Origin: Myxococcota bacterium
GTDB lineage: Bacteria > Myxococcota_A > Polyangia > Polyangiales > Houyiibacteriaceae
Length of the DNA stretch: 50,094 nucleotides
Assembly: GCA_020629955.1 (NCBI GenBank)
Contig: JAHDCI010000015.1
Location: 1,397 to 51,490 of the forward strand
Direction of reading: 5' to 3'
Shown: in pieces, positions 33,701 through 43,885 of the stretch
Layout: each line of letters opens with the position of its first letter
Numbering within the stretch: position 1 is the stretch's first letter
Program-made: the position numbers and the translations under genes
Notes under the pieces: model-generated
Database searches by the model: none
The model's input: only the letters and a program-made list of their open reading frames with translations
What the model was told of the DNA's origin: nothing

Positions 33701-36487
33701 GGCGGAACGTGCGGCGATACCTGCGTTCAAACGCCCGGAACGACCTGTGCGCCTCCGTCTGGTTGTGAGGTCTTTAACTGGCAATGCGTGGCGGGCGTCG
33801 ACACCTGCGTTGGCGAGCCGGCCGCCGCGGGAACCACCTGCCGCGTGCAGGCGGGCACCTGCGATGTCCCCGAGACTTGCGACGGCGCGAGCACAGTCTG
33901 CCCAGCCGATGCGTTTGTTGGTGGCGGAACCGTGTGCCGTACGAGCGCGGGCCCATGCGATACCCCGGAGTCGTGCACCGGCGGGAGCCCAAGCTGTCCC
34001 GGAGATAGCTTCGCGGCTGCTGGCACCTCATGCCGAGCCGTCGCCGGTTCGTGCGACGTCGAGGAGACCTGCGATGGTGCGAGCGCGAGCTGCCCAGCGG
34101 ATGCGTTTGAGCCCGGCGGCACGGTTTGCCGCGCGGACGCCGGCGAGTGCGATGTCGAGGAAACATGCTCGGGCGGTAGCGCGAGCTGTCCTGCCAATGG
34201 GTTCGAGCCGGATGGCACCGTATGTTCGGTCGGAACTTGCTCCGGCGGGACCTGCGGCGATAGCTGCGTGCAGACTCCGGGAACGACCTGTGCGCCGCCT
34301 TCCGGGTGCGAGGTCTTTAACTGGCAATGCGTCGCGGGCGTTGATACCTGCGTCGGAGAACCTGCGCCGGTAGGAACCAGCTGCCGGCCGAGCGCCGGCT
34401 CGTGCGACGTCGCGGAATCCTGCGATGGAGCGAGCACTGTTTGTCCAGCGGATACGTTTGTCACGGGAGGAACGCCGTGCCGAGCGAGCGCCGGATCTTG
34501 CGATGTGCCGGAAGCCTGCACGGGCTCGAGCGCGACCTGCCCAGCGGATGGGTTTGTCGCCGGAGGCACGGAGTGCCGGGCGAGCGCGGGCATCTGCGAC
34601 GTTCCAGAATCTTGTACGGGATCGAGCGCAGCTTGCCCGGGCGATAGCTTCGTGGCGGGCGGCACGGAGTGCCGGGCCGACGCGGGGGAGTGTGACGTTC
34701 CGGAATCGTGCACCGGGTCCAGCGCGAGCTGCCCCGCGGACGGCTTCGAAAGCGATGGGACGGCATGCTCTGGCGGCACCTGTTCGGGCGGCACCTGCGG
34801 CAGTTCCTGCGTCGAGACTCCTGGCACCACCTGCGCGCCGAGCAGCGGATGCTCAGTCTTCAACTGGCGCTGCATCGCCGATAGCGATGTCTGCACTGCG
34901 GAGCCGGCCCCGAACGGAACGATGTGCCGTGACGTGGCTGGGATCTGCGATGAGGCGGAGACCTGCGATGGCGCGTCAACGGTGTGTCCCGCGGATGGCT
35001 TCCTCTCGGGAACGACGTGCCGAACCGCCTCGGGGACGTGCGATACCCCAGAGACTTGCGATGGAACGAGCGCGGCCTGTCCCGCGGATGCTGTCGATGA
35101 CGCGGGAACCCTGTGCCGGCCCGGGATGGATTCGTGCGATGTGCCCGAGACCTGCGACGGAGTCTCGCCCGCGTGTCCCGCCAATGGCTTTGAGCCCGAC
35201 GGAACCTCGTGTTCGCCGCCGGTCGGCGGCATGTGCTCGGGCGGCGTTTGCACCAGCGGCTGCGTCGAGACGGTCGGCACGACCTGCATGGCTTCGACCT
35301 CCTGCGCCGACTTTAACTGGCAGTGCATCGCCGGCGTTGATACCTGCGTGGCCGAGCCCTTCGCTGGCGGAACCTTGTGCCGCTCCGCGAGCGGCGTCTG
35401 CGATCAGGCGGAGCAGTGCGATGGTTCAAGCACGGCTTGTCCTGCCGATACGTTCCTCTCGGGGGACGTGTGTCGCGCGGACGCCGGGGAATGCGACGTG
35501 CAGGAGAGCTGCTCTGGAAGCAGCCCTGACTGCCCCGCGGATTTGTTCGAACCGAACGGGACTAGCTGTTCCGGTGGTGTTTGCACCGATGGCACCTGTG
35601 GCAGCAGTTGCGTTGAGGTGGAGGGCAGCAGCTGCGGGGGCGGCGTCAACGCAGCCGCTTGCTCGCAAGAAGTCTGGCGCTGCGTTGGCGGAGTCGATGT
35701 CTGCCAGACCGAGCCCGCCCCAGGCGGCACGGTGTGCCGCGCGGGCGATTTTGCTTCCTGTGACGCGGAAGAGGTCTGCTCCGGTACGGGAACTGGGTGC
35801 CCGGCGGATGGGGCCGAACCTGACTTCACCCCATGTGGCCCCGGAGCCGCGCAGCAGTGTTGCTCGGGTACCTGTGCGCTCAACTTTGGCTGCAGCGGCG
35901 AAGGGGACCCTTGCGAAAACTACGTTCCGGTTTGCTCCGGTGGATCCTTTAGCTGCGTCCTAGATTCGGTGGATCCCGACGGAACCGCTTGCTCGCCACC
36001 GGTTGGCGGTATGTGTTCGGGAGGTACGTGCGTTTCCGGTTGTATGGAGACCGAAGGAACGGCGTGCGGCATGCGGAGTGGCTGTATCGCACGGCGCTGG
36101 CGCTGTATCGGTGGGGTCGATACGTGCGTCGACGAACCGGCGAATGCCGGCACGATTTGCCGGCCTTCCGCCGGAGATTGCGACCTCACCGAAACGTGCG
36201 ACGGCACTTCGACAACGTGCCCGGCGGATGTTTTCCGTGCAGCGGGCGTTTCGTGTCGAGCGCCTTCCAACGATTGCGATGCGGAAGAGTTCTGCACGGG
36301 GTCGAGTGCGATGTGTCCGTTCGATCAAGACCTTCCGGACGGCTCTGCCTGTGCGAGTGCTGGATGCGGTGCTCCCGTGCTTAACGGATGCTGGGGCGGT
36401 ACTTGTGTTCGCTGCGGTTCCAATAGCGAATGTGGGAGCACCGGTGGCGATTGTGTAGGAGGGGACGCATGCACCGCTTGCTTCTAA
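30731..36487 (+). CDS. giant lipoprotein with 30 disintegrin-like units and a MopE-type motif
   Basis: 1918 residues from ATG 30731; an in-frame TTG at 30725 is possible. Signal peptide with lipobox LCAC. Residues 105-150 hold a MopE-like metal-binding motif (DADGDGFG, DCDDADP, ELCNGYDDNC). After a mixed Cys-rich region, thirty ~30-residue units follow, each CR-x5-CD-x2-E-x-C-x-G-x-S-x2-CP-x-D, the pattern of ADAM/snake-venom disintegrin loops including the following F-x3-G-x2-C. Units are grouped in blocks of two to four, split by spacer modules containing TPGxxCxTGNxCE or FNWQCVAGVDTC. No catalytic domain. The size, disulfide density and lipid anchor suggest a long rigid surface fibre for adhesion or metal binding. 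Followed 11 bp later by an OmpA gene, so likely an operon. Confidence 0.85.
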   Translation: MRLSLPSLLAMVALCACSSRSVLLDPGETDASVDGTTDVGPPEPPSLCGVCEGPLDCEADEACVALSAEASVCLLTCESGECPNGFSCEMQAEGQVCVPLLACCVDADGDGFGVGDCEQLDCDDADPLVNPNARELCNGYDDNCNVVVDEPPTGCDTGVCAPVGDGTYSAYRAGRCGDGTCVDGDETLCGDFSCDQSGILCATTCAPDGADDDRFCRDGLVCEAGECVEPLPNGSPCDEASDCAGGTCDEGVCCAGTECCSDVSECPGGGAPTAVCVDAATCQGERGMTACVDFACEVTAGIEDDSACDDTVVARDCGVAGEVRCDGTMDQTAPECPSGCVEGSPCDTGNPCELGRTDCSTGSAVCMAMGAAPAGTVCRAAADTCDVAEVCDGASTVCPDDTVAAGGTVCRMSAGGCDLTELCDGTSAICPDDMRQPAGFQCRASAGACDVAEACDGAMPTCPADDFAPVGGACPGGFCDGLGMCMAGCTPGAPCATGNACELGVLDCSGGAPVCNATGPAPAGTECRASAGGCDSAEVCDGAGIDCPADSFTGAGTVCRASAGACDTPEQCDGASPACPADSFAPGGSTCRASAGACDQAETCTGGSATCPSDTFLVGTSCRASTGECDTAETCSGTGASCPADGFVAAGVPCATGTCDGAGMCSDTCTPGASCSTGNPCEIGEIQCVGGVPSCVATGPSAAGIVCRASAGSCDLQEVCDGASTACPPDDLVTAGTTCRASVGGCDVAETCDGASAACPANAFAAGGTICRADTGVCDVAETCSGASAFCPGDGFEPAGTVCPAGSCDGAGSCTSSCIPGTPCSTGNPCELGEISCAGGVPACVATGPGNAGAECRASAGACDPAEVCTGASTACPADSLDGAGTVCRASAGSCDAVETCDGASAACPADGFQGGGVVCRSASGACDVAETCTGGSAACPADGFLGGGTVCRADAGECDIAETCTGSSAACPGNGFEPDGTACSVGVCSGGTCGDTCVQTPGTTCAPPSGCEVFNWQCVAGVDTCVGEPAAAGTTCRVQAGTCDVPETCDGASTVCPADAFVGGGTVCRTSAGPCDTPESCTGGSPSCPGDSFAAAGTSCRAVAGSCDVEETCDGASASCPADAFEPGGTVCRADAGECDVEETCSGGSASCPANGFEPDGTVCSVGTCSGGTCGDSCVQTPGTTCAPPSGCEVFNWQCVAGVDTCVGEPAPVGTSCRPSAGSCDVAESCDGASTVCPADTFVTGGTPCRASAGSCDVPEACTGSSATCPADGFVAGGTECRASAGICDVPESCTGSSAACPGDSFVAGGTECRADAGECDVPESCTGSSASCPADGFESDGTACSGGTCSGGTCGSSCVETPGTTCAPSSGCSVFNWRCIADSDVCTAEPAPNGTMCRDVAGICDEAETCDGASTVCPADGFLSGTTCRTASGTCDTPETCDGTSAACPADAVDDAGTLCRPGMDSCDVPETCDGVSPACPANGFEPDGTSCSPPVGGMCSGGVCTSGCVETVGTTCMASTSCADFNWQCIAGVDTCVAEPFAGGTLCRSASGVCDQAEQCDGSSTACPADTFLSGDVCRADAGECDVQESCSGSSPDCPADLFEPNGTSCSGGVCTDGTCGSSCVEVEGSSCGGGVNAAACSQEVWRCVGGVDVCQTEPAPGGTVCRAGDFASCDAEEVCSGTGTGCPADGAEPDFTPCGPGAAQQCCSGTCALNFGCSGEGDPCENYVPVCSGGSFSCVLDSVDPDGTACSPPVGGMCSGGTCVSGCMETEGTACGMRSGCIARRWRCIGGVDTCVDEPANAGTICRPSAGDCDLTETCDGTSTTCPADVFRAAGVSCRAPSNDCDAEEFCTGSSAMCPFDQDLPDGSACASAGCGAPVLNGCWGGTCVRCGSNSECGSTGGDCVGGDACTACF
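33770..35308 (+). repeat. higher-order coding repeat of 543 bp
   Basis: The spacer segment TCTTTAACTGGC recurs with anchors at 33770, 34313, 34856 (CTTCAACTGG) and 35309. The first two intervals are exactly 543 bp (181 codons, four disintegrin-like units); the third is 453 bp, shorter by exactly one 30-codon unit. The last unit in each block is the CRADAGECD type where four units are present. Confidence 0.88.
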
Positions 36488-36498
36488 AGAGCTACCCA

Positions 36499-37634
36499 AT
36501 GAAATCGCTTCTCCGGTTGACGATTACGGCGTCCCTCTTAGCGGCTTTGGCGGCGCCATCCGCTGTCGAGGCTCAACCCGGCGCCGACCTGCTCGAGCTT
36601 CGGCTCGAAGGTGGCGCGGGGTATTTGCTCGCCAGCGACCAACGCGAGGTGATCGATGCGGGCTTCACGCTTTACGGTGGTGCGCGAATCGGTCTTCGCA
36701 TCGCGCGTTTCGACTTCGCCGATGCCGCCCTTCGGTTCTCGCTCGGGTACGAGACCTACTTTCTGCCCTCGCCGATTCGCTCCGCGCAGCAGCACAGCAT
36801 CCTCGGGGGGCTGGCGTTCTCGCCGGCGCTGAGCGACTCGCTGCGCTTGCCGATCGATGTGCACGCGGGGCTTGGGATCTCGGGGGGGAAATCCCGCTTC
36901 GCGATGAGCGCTGGCATCGGCCTTGACCTCACGATCTGGCGCGCCGTGGTGCCGGGGCTCTTCGTTCGTTACGGACGCATCTTCGCAAACTCCGCCGACC
37001 ACCCAAGCGATGCTCAGTATCTCGTTGGCGGGATTTCGCTCTCCTTTGGCTGGTGGCGTGAAGATTCACTTCGCGACTATCCGGACGCGGACGGTGACAA
37101 TGTCCCTGACGCTTTCGACCCCTGTCCCGATTCTGCACCGAGCGGCGGCAACGAAGACCCAGAGCGCCCTGGCTGCACCATCGACGAACGTCCCGACCCC
37201 GTTGGGGTAAGCGCCAGCGGCACCATGCAGTGTCCCGATGCGGCCGGCCCTGCAGCTGTGACGACCGTCTCGACGGAGTGCACCGTGCCAGATCCCTTCA
37301 TCATTCGTCCCATCTACTTCCGGGTGAATGACGACCGGCTCGACGACACCGCGGCGCCGGTTCTTCAAGTTGTTGTCGACCTGCTCCGCAGCGAACCGCG
37401 CATTCGTATTGTCGTCGTTGGGCACGCCGATGAGACGGGTCCAGCGGAGTACAATCGGCAGCTTGCGCTTCGGCGTGCCAACGCCGCGGCCGACTGGATT
37501 CGCGCCGCAGGCATCGCTTCGGACCGAATCGAGATCGAGGCCCGCGGCGAAGAGATGCCGGCGATCGCTCGCAACACTCCGGACGCGCGCGCCGCGAATC
37601 GCCGGGTTGAGTTCGAAGTGGTATCTGGAGAGCG

Positions 37635-37638
<4 letters not shown>
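36499..37638 (+). CDS. OmpA-family outer-membrane protein with TSP3-like linker
   Basis: 379 residues from ATG 36499, preceded by AAAGAG; the frame opens earlier but inside the previous gene. Signal peptide cleaves near VEA-QP (25). Residues ~30-190 are alternating amphipathic beta strands (GGAGYLLA, GARIGLRIARFD, GISLSFGWW), consistent with an 8-strand barrel. A short Asp-rich linker (DADGDNVPDAFDPCPD) follows. The C-terminal ~110 residues are an OmpA/MotB peptidoglycan-binding domain: IYFRVNDDRL, VVVGHADETGPAEYN, RQLALRRANAAADWI and NRRVEFEV, keeping the Asp and Arg that bind diaminopimelate. It tethers the outer membrane to the wall, and may help display the giant lipoprotein encoded just upstream. 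Its stop overlaps the next start by 4 bp. Confidence 0.92.
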
Positions 37639-39545
<1,907 letters not shown>

Positions 39546-39546
<1 letters not shown>

Positions 39547-40841
39547 TGCATAAATCCGTACTCATCGCGAGTCGCGGCGAAGCCGTGATCCGCGTCGCCC
39601 GAACCGCGCGCCGTCTTGGGGTCGAGACCGTAGGCCTTCGTTGTGACGCCGGCGGGCTCTACCAAGAAGCGTGTGATCGTTTCGTCGATGTCTCGAGCGG
39701 TGAACTCGCCGCAGAGGAACTCGCGGCGGTCGCCAAAGCCGCCGAAGTTGACGCTGTCTTTCCAGGATATATCACCGATAGTCAGCACCGAGCGCTGGCG
39801 CGCGCGCTTGAAAAAGAAGGCATCGTCGCGATCGGCGTTGACCCAGACGTCGCGGAGACGCTCTCAGATCGCGGCGCTCTTGCCAAGCTTGCCGACGTGG
39901 CGGGGATCCCAAGCCTCGTTCTCGGAGTTCCAAGCTCGATCGACGAAGCGCGAGAGTTTGCCGAGGGGCACTATCCGGTCCTCTTCAAGAGCGCAGATGC
40001 GCGAACGGGATGCGGCCGTTTTCACGCCGAGGATGAAGGTGGTTTGGCGGCTGCGTATGAGCGCGCACTTGGGGGAACACGTGGCGGCGCGGTGGTTCTC
40101 GAGCGCGACCTCAAGCGCTGCCGCGACCTCGAAGTGATGATGGCGATCGACGGTGAGGGGGCGGTGCTCCCGCTCGTCGATATCGAGACGAGTGTGCTTC
40201 AAGGCAGCCGCGGCATTCTCCGCGAATGCCCCTCGCCTTATCTGGCGTTCCGAGGCGATGGCGAGGCGATCCGCAATATGCTCTACGAGTATTCTCGAGG
40301 GCTGGCGTCCCAGCTTGCGATGATTGGTCTGGTATCGGCTCAGTTCTTGGTCGACGTACGCGGGAGGCTCTTTCTACGTGGCGCTCGGACGGGCCTCCCT
40401 GCGCTCCATGCACCGATGGAATTTGTGACTCAGCTCGACCTCGTCGAGCTCATGTTTCAGCTCTCTGTTGGGGGCTCTGTGCCGAGTGAAGTACGTGACC
40501 TACGGGTTTCAGGGCACTCCGTGGGGGCGCAGCTTTTGACCACTGCGGAGAACCGCTCTGTTCCGAAGATCGTTCGGCCGACGGTTCCTCAGCGGACGCA
40601 CCGCATCGAACTTTCCCTCGCGGAGGGCACGGAGATCGCTCCGGATGAATACCCGCGGGTTGGCAAACTCAGTACGCACGCACCGGTTCGCCACCAAGCG
40701 TGTCAGTTGCTCGATCGAACGCTCGCTTGGATGGACGTGGGCATCGAAACCAACCGCGAGGTTCTCCGAAGGGTTCTCGGGTTCGAGGCGTTCCGTGCCG
40801 GCCAGTACGACTGCACGCTCGTCGACCGAATCGAAGCATGA
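39546..40841 (+). CDS. degenerate biotin-carboxylase-like protein (probable pseudoenzyme)
   Basis: 431 residues, close to AccC length. The N-terminal domain is clear: KSVLIASRGEAVIRVARTARRLGVETV, and VDAVFPGYITDSQHRALARALE in place of the usual HPGYGFLSE. The ATP-grasp part follows but key elements are altered: the Gly-rich loop GGGGGRG reads ADARTGCGRF, the EMNTRxQVEH metal/catalytic motif reads LRGARTGLPALH, and the usual His and Lys of the ERDCSxQRRHQK segment are absent. The phosphate Lys in VLFKS remains. No biotin carrier or transcarboxylase gene is adjacent. Inferred: it no longer carboxylates biotin and may bind a nucleotide or protein as a regulator. Its stop overlaps the downstream kinase start by 4 bp (ATGA), tying it to signalling. 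Function unknown. Confidence 0.78.
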
Positions 40842-43735
40842 ACGAGGAAGACGCCCGCGCGCGGCTCGGAGAGACGGTCGCTGGCCGTTTTGAGTTGGTC
40901 CGGGTCGTGGGCGTCGGCGGTTTCGGAGCTGTCTATGAAGCGAAGACGAAAGACGGACAGTCCCTCGCGCTAAAACTGCTCCACGATCACCTCCGAGGCC
41001 ATCGGGAGATCCTCACGCGCTTTCGCCGAGAGGCGAGAGCCGCGGGCAGTATCGGGTCGGAACATATTGTTCGGCTCGTCGATTCCGGAACCGAGCCAGG
41101 GGCGGAGTGGATCGCGACGGAGCTTCTGCAGGGTGAAGATCTTCGCGAAGCCTACGAGCGAAGTGGTCCCTTTACGCTCGGCCGGACGGCACGCATCCTC
41201 TCTCAGGCGTGTGAAGCGCTCGAAGCCGCGCACGCAAAGGGCATCGTTCACCGAGACCTCAAGCCGGATAACCTCTTCTTGGAAGATCGCGACGGACAGG
41301 ATTTTGTAAAGGTCCTGGATTTCGGGGTTTCAAAGTTTCTCGAAGCGATCGATGGCGCGTCGCTGATGACCCGCACGGGCACCACGATTGGTACGCCCTT
41401 CTACATGCCGCCCGAACAGGCCAAAGGGGAAAAGGAGGTCGATCATCGGGCGGACCTGTACGCGCTCGGCGTGATCGCATTTCGGCTTCTGACCGGGCAG
41501 CATCCTTTTGAAGCGACGTCCTATCCTCTTCTCGTAGTGAAGATCTGCACGGAGCGCCCGCCACCGATCACCCGCTTCCGCGCCGATGTCCCGCTCGCGT
41601 TTGAACGGGTCCTCGACCGTGCGATGGAAAAGGTTCCAAGCGATCGCTTCGCTTCCGCACGTGAGTTCCGAGAGGCACTGTCGCCATTCTTGGAAGCAGA
41701 TGAAGCTGTCGAACTTCGCGCCGACGCACCGAAGCTCGTCTCTCAAGATGCCGCGCTCTTGCCGACCGCGCTGAGCCCGGCGAACTTCGGAGATACCGTC
41801 GATGCGAAGCGTCTCTCGATCGATCGGGTGACGGGTAAGCCGGTCGATCGCGGACTCTCCGAGGACGCCCGAGATACCGAAGAACGGATTCAAGGCGGAA
41901 GCTCTGTTGGGCTCTGGCTTGGTTTGGCCGTGTTGATCTGCCTTGCAGCGATGGCAGCGTATTTGATGGGAGCGAACTCCGGAGAGACCGCGGAACGGGT
42001 TGAGCCGCCACCGCCTGCAGAGCTCCCGATTCCGCGCCCTTCGATCGAACGTCCGTTCCGTGCAGCGGGCGATGCTCACCTCGGTTGGCGCTGGATGAAT
42101 CCACTTCCAAGAGCGATGCCTGCGTGGACGGCCGTTGCCGTTGGCGCGGGAAACAAGGTTGCGATGGTTGGGCCTCACGGCCGCGCGGCGACGCTGGAGG
42201 GAGGCAACTTATTGCGGCTCGACAGTCAGACCGAGTTCGACCTTCACGCGATCGAGTGGATTGGTCCCGCGCAGGCAATGGCGGTCGGCGATGCGGGGAG
42301 CGCGGTGCTCTTTCTGCAATCCGGCACGCGCGCGCTTCAGACGGGGACCTCAGAGAATCTTCGCGACCTTGCCGTATACGGACCGACCGAAGCGGTGGTT
42401 GTTGGTGACGCCGGAACATTGGTTCATTTTCGCGGACTCTCCCCTGAAGCGATCGAGACCGGCATTTCGGAACATCTCTTCGGCGTCGAGGTCCACGAAG
42501 AGACTGTGATCGCGGTTGGCCTCCGTGGAACCGTCCTGAGGGAAGAGAGAGGCGTTGTGGAAGTCGAGCGTCCGCCGAACGGGCCGCATTTGCGCTCGGC
42601 CGTTTGGTGCGATGGGGGCTTCTTTGCTGCAGGAGACCATGGTCTCGCCTTGCGGAGGGGCGATACGGGCTGGATCCCTATTCCCAGGCTCCCCAGCGAT
42701 GAGAACTTTCTCGACTTGAGCTGTCATGGCCGTTTGGTGCTCGCGAGTACCTCCGAAGGAAATCTCTACGCCTTCTCGGGATCTCGATTTGTTCGTATCG
42801 AGAGCGGGATGCGGCGCCGTCTGCTTGGAACGGATGCGCGCGATGACGACGCGTGGGTCGTTGGCGAAGCTGGCTTGCTCGCGCGTCTCGAGGAAGGCCG
42901 AATGGTCCTGCTCGCGAAAGGTTCGACAGAGACCCTTTTCGCTGCGGAGCAGCTCGGCGGGCTCGTGGTTGCGGTTGGGCAGCACGGAAGCGTTCTTCGT
43001 GAGGATGCGGCCAGTGGTGATTTTCTGACGGTCGATTCGCCAACGGAGGCGTCGCTTGCGGCCATCGCCCATCTCGAGAGCGATCGACTCGTGGCGGTCG
43101 GCGATGGGGGCACGTTGCTCGATATCCGCTTCGATTCGGTCGAGCTCATCGAATCTGCTGCCAGATTTCATTTGCGCGACGTCGTTGCGGCCGAGGAACG
43201 CTTGCTCGCGGTTGGGGCGCAGGGGCGGGCGCTCTTTGGAACGCCGGGGCTCCTTGTGCAACGAGAACTCGATAGGGAAGGGCGGACTCTTTTTGCTGTC
43301 GCAGGGGAGCCCGATGACGCGATTGTGGTCGGCGACCAAGGTGTCGTGATCGAGGCGCGTTCAGGTTCTGCGGTATCGACGAGGACGTGCGGCGTGCTTC
43401 GCTGGAACGATGTCTCCCGGGTTGCGGAAGGCCTCACGCTTGCAGTGGGCGCAGATGGTCAGATCGCAAACCTTGCGGGGGATGGGTGTGTGATCGAGCG
43501 TCCAGCGGATGCCGAAGGGCACACCGATCTTTTTGCGGTCGCATTGGGACCGAGCGGTCGTCCACTGGCCCTCGGCGAAGACGGTTTTGCGCTGGAACGA
43601 AATACCGACGGGGTTTGGGTCCAGGTCTCGCTAGGCGCCGAACTCGACCTCCGCGGAGGAACGATCGCCGGACGATACTTCAATATCGTCGGCCAGGGCG
43701 GAACGGTGCTTCGCCATCGCTTGGCTACCGAATGA
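40838..43735 (+). CDS. membrane Ser/Thr protein kinase with a periplasmic beta-propeller-like sensor
   Basis: 965 residues from ATG 40838, which overlaps the upstream stop by 4 bp; an earlier open frame lies inside that gene. Kinase domain ~16-285: GVGGFGAVYEAK, Lys46, IVHRDLKPDN with Asp140, DFG at 161-163, GTPFYMPPEQ; complete and of the RD type. A ~70-residue linker leads to one membrane helix (~357-377). The remaining ~580 residues repeat AVGDxGT-like segments (MAVGDAGSAVLF, VVVGDAGTLVHF, IAVGLRGTVL, VVGEAGLLARL, VAVGQHGSVL, VAVGDGGTLL), resembling Ycf48/BNR-type propeller blades on the outer face. Inferred: the propeller senses a ligand and the kinase signals inside. Substrates unknown; the TPR protein and receiver downstream are candidates by position. 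Confidence 0.92.
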   Translation: MNEEDARARLGETVAGRFELVRVVGVGGFGAVYEAKTKDGQSLALKLLHDHLRGHREILTRFRREARAAGSIGSEHIVRLVDSGTEPGAEWIATELLQGEDLREAYERSGPFTLGRTARILSQACEALEAAHAKGIVHRDLKPDNLFLEDRDGQDFVKVLDFGVSKFLEAIDGASLMTRTGTTIGTPFYMPPEQAKGEKEVDHRADLYALGVIAFRLLTGQHPFEATSYPLLVVKICTERPPPITRFRADVPLAFERVLDRAMEKVPSDRFASAREFREALSPFLEADEAVELRADAPKLVSQDAALLPTALSPANFGDTVDAKRLSIDRVTGKPVDRGLSEDARDTEERIQGGSSVGLWLGLAVLICLAAMAAYLMGANSGETAERVEPPPPAELPIPRPSIERPFRAAGDAHLGWRWMNPLPRAMPAWTAVAVGAGNKVAMVGPHGRAATLEGGNLLRLDSQTEFDLHAIEWIGPAQAMAVGDAGSAVLFLQSGTRALQTGTSENLRDLAVYGPTEAVVVGDAGTLVHFRGLSPEAIETGISEHLFGVEVHEETVIAVGLRGTVLREERGVVEVERPPNGPHLRSAVWCDGGFFAAGDHGLALRRGDTGWIPIPRLPSDENFLDLSCHGRLVLASTSEGNLYAFSGSRFVRIESGMRRRLLGTDARDDDAWVVGEAGLLARLEEGRMVLLAKGSTETLFAAEQLGGLVVAVGQHGSVLREDAASGDFLTVDSPTEASLAAIAHLESDRLVAVGDGGTLLDIRFDSVELIESAARFHLRDVVAAEERLLAVGAQGRALFGTPGLLVQRELDREGRTLFAVAGEPDDAIVVGDQGVVIEARSGSAVSTRTCGVLRWNDVSRVAEGLTLAVGADGQIANLAGDGCVIERPADAEGHTDLFAVALGPSGRPLALGEDGFALERNTDGVWVQVSLGAELDLRGGTIAGRYFNIVGQGGTVLRHRLATE

Positions 43736-43885
43736 TCGCGAAAAGGTGATTCGAACCGGGGAAACGGGTTATCGTATTGGCCTGTTGATCTGCTTGTCTT
43801 CCATCCTCCATCAAGCTTCGTCTCTTCACCGTTCTGCTCTGCCACGCATCGGTGCGTTCCGTGCACTGCTGCTCAACGAATCACG

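Noticed and set aside
33727..35328. 533-codon minus-strand frame rich in Pro, Ser and Val
   Set aside because: Also a shadow of the repeat array; periodic sequence copies the unit length of the plus-strand gene.
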